From the NCBI RefSeq assembly GCF_036346855.1, contig NZ_CP107841.1, positions 5,460,001 to 5,524,000 of the forward strand: 64,000 nucleotides of DNA, read 5' to 3'. Shown here in pieces: positions 62,149-64,000 of this stretch (position 1 is its first letter; each line of letters starts with the position of its first letter). The DNA is from Streptomyces europaeiscabiei (lineage in GTDB: Bacteria; Actinomycetota; Actinomycetes; Streptomycetales; Streptomycetaceae). A program made the translations under genes and the position numbers. A model generated the notes under the pieces. It was not told where the DNA came from and searched no databases. It saw nothing but the letters and a program-made list of their open reading frames with translations.

Positions 62149-62164
62149 ACTACCTGGCGGTAGT
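62149..62164. promoter_or_regulatory. ACTACC-N4-GGTAGT palindrome
   Basis: A perfect 6+6 inverted repeat with centre TGGC lies between the divergent peptidase and secreted-protein genes. It resembles CTTACC-N4-GGTAAG at 53894. Confidence 0.5.
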
Positions 62165-62264
62165 TACCGTCTTCGAGCATCCCTTCGTAATCTTGGAACA
62201 CCCCTGGCCGGTGCCCAGTGATGGGGCCCGGCCGGCCCCCCACGATCACGAAGGATCCGCGCAC

Positions 62265-62768
62265 GTGTCGTCCAAGAACAGCCGTTTCAGGATCGCCCTC
62301 CTCGCCGTGACCGCGGCGGCCGCCGCTCTCGCCCTGGCGGGACCCGCCGCCGCGGCCACACCGCGCACCGCCACCACCGTGTCCACGGCCGACCAGGCGT
62401 CCGCCATACCCGTCGACTTCGTCGACCTCGCCACCGGCCCGCTCACCGCGGACGGCGAGAGCCACACGGTCACCCTCACCTACCGCAACGACTCGGCGGC
62501 GGACCGGACCGTCGCCCCCCAGCTTCTGGTGGAGTCACAGGACGCCGGACCGTTCCTCGACCCGACCGACGTCCAGGTCGAGCGCCGCACCGCCGACGGC
62601 TGCTGGAAGGCCGTCGGCCTCGGCAGCCAGACCGGCACCCTCTTCACCGACCTGACCACCGCGCGGCGCACCCTGCCCGCCGGCGGCACCCTCACCGAGG
62701 TCTACCGCGTCACCGTCACCGACCCGGCGGCCGAGGGCACGCTCCACCCGAGGATCGCCCTCTACTGA
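62265..62768 (+). CDS. Small secreted protein, unknown function
   Basis: 167 residues from the GTG at 62265, GAAGGA about ten bases upstream. The signal peptide FRIALLAVTAAAAALALAGPAAA is cut near residue 31. The mature domain of about 130 residues is beta-rich (ESHTVTLTYRNDSAADRTVA, then PQLLVESQDAGPFLDP, and LTEVYRVTVTDPAAEG) and looks like an immunoglobulin-type fold used in surface or binding proteins. One Cys (DGCWKAV). No family is recognised. It is divergent from the S33 peptidase and followed by its own terminator. Confidence 0.7.
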   Translation: MSSKNSRFRIALLAVTAAAAALALAGPAAAATPRTATTVSTADQASAIPVDFVDLATGPLTADGESHTVTLTYRNDSAADRTVAPQLLVESQDAGPFLDPTDVQVERRTADGCWKAVGLGSQTGTLFTDLTTARRTLPAGGTLTEVYRVTVTDPAAEGTLHPRIALY

Positions 62769-62798
62769 CCGTCCCCCGCACCGCCTACGACCAGGGCC

Positions 62799-62824
62799 TC
62801 GCCCCGCTCCTCGGAGCGGGGCGA
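62799..62824 (+). terminator. Hairpin terminator after the small secreted-protein gene
   Basis: TCGCCCCGCTCC and GGAGCGGGGCGA are separated by two bases, giving a near-perfect stem with a tight loop. It starts 30 bases after the stop codon. Confidence 0.75.
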
Positions 62825-62965
62825 ACCCGTCGGCCTGGGCGCCAGGCGCCGGCCCGGCAGGCTCCCGGCCCCTCCGCACGACCGCCCGTACGACCACCCC
62901 TACGACCACCTCTGCGACCGTCCATCGACGGTGACGATGTGCGTGACGGGGGTCACGTCCCTACG

Positions 62966-62992
62966 TGTCACATCGAACCGGCCCGGTCCGTC
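62966..62992 (+). promoter_or_regulatory. ECF41-type promoter for the second ahpD-like gene
   Basis: TGTCACA (62966-62972), 16 bases, CGTC (62989-62992), an exact match. The ATG follows about 40 bases later, the same spacing as in copy 1. Confidence 0.8.
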
Positions 62993-63032
62993 CTTGTGTT
63001 GTCACCGCATACGACGGCACAAGGAGCCCGCC

Positions 63033-63506
63033 ATGGAAGCGCGTCTGAACCTGCTCGCCAACCCGGTCGCCGGGAAGCTCGTCAAGCACCTCGTCGGGGC
63101 CGGCAAGGCGGTCGACGAGACCGGCCTGCCGATCACCACCCAGGAGTTGGTGCGGATCCGCGCCAGTCAGATCAACGGCTGCGGGTACTGCCTCGACATG
63201 CACACCAAGGAGGCCGCGCACGCCGGGGAGACCGCCCAGCGGCTGCACCTGGTCGCCACCTGGCGGGAGGCCAAGGTCTTCACCGATGCCGAGCGCGCCG
63301 CGCTGGAGCTGGCCGAGCAGGGCACCCGGATCGCCGACGCGGCCGGCGGTGTCCCCGACGAGGTCTGGGCGAACGCGGCCAAGCACTACGACGAGGATCA
63401 GCTCGTCGCCCTGGTGGCGCTCATCGCCCTCATCAACACCTTCAACCGGCTGAACGTCATCCTGCAGCAGCCTGCGGGCGACTACCAGGTCGGCATGTTC
63501 GGCTGA
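63033..63506 (+). CDS. AhpD-like carboxymuconolactone decarboxylase family protein (copy 2)
   Basis: 157 residues with AAGGAG before the ATG, the same length as copy 1 at 38.3 kb and aligned with it end to end without gaps. The redox pair is CGYC (near 51-54), in ELVRIRASQINGCGYCLDMH, and the C-terminal helix is HYDEDQLVALVALIALINTF. It should reduce peroxides or related substrates. It has a matching ECF41 promoter although the sigma gene is about 23 kb away, so the two copies form part of one regulon. Copy divergence outside the core suggests an old duplication, or separate origin, rather than a recent copy. Confidence 0.9.
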   Translation: MEARLNLLANPVAGKLVKHLVGAGKAVDETGLPITTQELVRIRASQINGCGYCLDMHTKEAAHAGETAQRLHLVATWREAKVFTDAERAALELAEQGTRIADAAGGVPDEVWANAAKHYDEDQLVALVALIALINTFNRLNVILQQPAGDYQVGMFG

Positions 63507-63554
63507 CCTCGGCATGGCAGGCCGACATCGGCCCCTCCGGCCGACCAGAGCCTC

Positions 63555-63599
63555 AACGGCGCATCCCCAGACCGTGGAAGGGCCTGGGGATGCGCCGTT
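63555..63599 (+). terminator. Terminator after the second ahpD-like gene
   Basis: A perfect 16-bp stem (63555-63570 with 63584-63599) has a 13-base loop. It starts about 50 bases after the stop codon. Confidence 0.8.
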
Positions 63600-63670
63600 C
63601 TCCGCCCGGTCATCCCGGTCGGTCGGCCGGCCGACCCGGTCGACACGGATGACGGCCGGGCGCAGTCGCG

Positions 63671-64000
63671 TTACGCCCCGTCCCGCTGTGCGAACTGCAG
63701 GGAGAGGGACCGCAGGACGTCGGTGGTCGTCGTATCGGTCCGCCCCTCGTCGTGCACCTCGGCAAGGTGGACGAAGGCGTAGGAGAAGCAGTTGGCCAGG
63801 GCCACGATCGCCGGTCCCAGGGCATCCGTGATGATGCCCGTGGCTTCCCGGGCGCTCGCGTCGGCGGGCAGTTTGATCTCGGGCAGGGTCTCCGCGAGCA
63901 GCGCGGAGACAGCTCCCGTCAAGGCCACTTCGGCGTCCGGGTTCTCGCGAACCTGCCGCCGTATCTCGATCGCTTCGGTGAGGATGCCGACGACTCGCTG
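63671..64000 (-). CDS. Partial hypothetical protein, 5' end beyond the window
   Basis: The minus-strand frame is open from the window edge to a stop at 63671-63673. It encodes at least 110 residues: RVVGILTEAIEIRRQVRENP, then EVALTGAVSALLAETLPEIK, ATGIITDALGPAIVALANCF, and VHLAEVHDEGRTDTTTTDVL. Helical throughout with good codon bias. An internal GTG at 63928 is a possible but unlikely start, because the coding signal continues upstream. No family is recognised; it could be the C-terminal ligand domain of a helical regulator. Confidence 0.6.
   Translation of the reverse strand, partial: QRVVGILTEAIEIRRQVRENPDAEVALTGAVSALLAETLPEIKLPADASAREATGIITDALGPAIVALANCFSYAFVHLAEVHDEGRTDTTTTDVLRSLSLQFAQRDGA

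Overview
The window looks like Streptomyces chromosome. Nearly every gene has the extreme third-position GC bias of the genus, starts are often GTG or TTG behind GGAGG-type ribosome sites, and secreted proteins with Sec, Tat or lipoprotein signals are abundant. The mix of a duplicated-looking argG, glycosidases, scattered pseudogenes, one stand-alone megasynthase and a transposase remnant suggests an accessory or arm-type region rather than the conserved core. This is inference from content only.

Layout. 1-6.8 kb: a low-GC membrane protein and a decayed ISAs1-type transposase, two convergent lipoprotein genes, a small Gly/Ser-repeat protein, an AAA+ ATPase, and an unusual tRNA-Gly(TCC) with its own terminator. 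6.8-15.5 kb: a plant-polysaccharide block with GH43-CBM42 and GH27-CBM13 enzymes (translationally coupled), a tannase/esterase remnant, a secreted protein, and a giant GH2 beta-galactosidase carrying a LamG insertion. 15.7-25.6 kb: a DMT-type membrane protein, a snapalysin-like zincin, serine hydrolases (one frameshifted), a DnaQ-type exonuclease, a HIT protein, a VOC protein, and argG with an ARG box and an apparently leaderless start. 25.6-32.9 kb: a Tat-exported alpha/beta hydrolase, a P450, a patatin-like lipase divergent from a TetR gene, a P450-ferredoxin deletion scar beside a MarR gene with a strong palindromic operator, and a zinc-ribbon membrane protein. 33.3-37.7 kb: a lysyl-oxidase-family secreted protein, an MFS exporter and a GtrA-like protein sharing an operator motif, and a PhzF fragment. 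37.7-39.9 kb: DoxX, an AhpD-like protein and an ECF41 sigma factor. 39.9-52.8 kb: a single 4290-residue FAAL-PKS-NRPS protein. 53-64 kb: secreted proteins (AMIN-like, aerolysin-like, I36 inhibitor-like, S33 peptidase), a PAS-GAF-SpoIIE-HATPase regulator, a second AhpD-like gene, and a partial gene at the edge.

How the parts work together. The ECF41 sigma factor has all three family hallmark motifs. Three exact matches to the published ECF41 promoter pattern (TGTCACA-N16-CGTC) lie upstream of doxX, of the adjacent ahpD-like gene, and of the second ahpD-like gene 25 kb away, so a small local regulon can be read directly from the sequence. The GH27, GH43 and GH2 enzymes would jointly strip arabinose and galactose from arabinogalactan-type polymers. 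The megasynthase appears to load a fatty acid, extend it once with malonate to a 3-hydroxyacyl chain, condense it with one amino acid, and end in a second C domain followed by a C-terminal domain that resembles cyanobacterial acyl-ACP reductase. I know of no standard assembly line ending this way, and I regard it as the best candidate for an undescribed system here.
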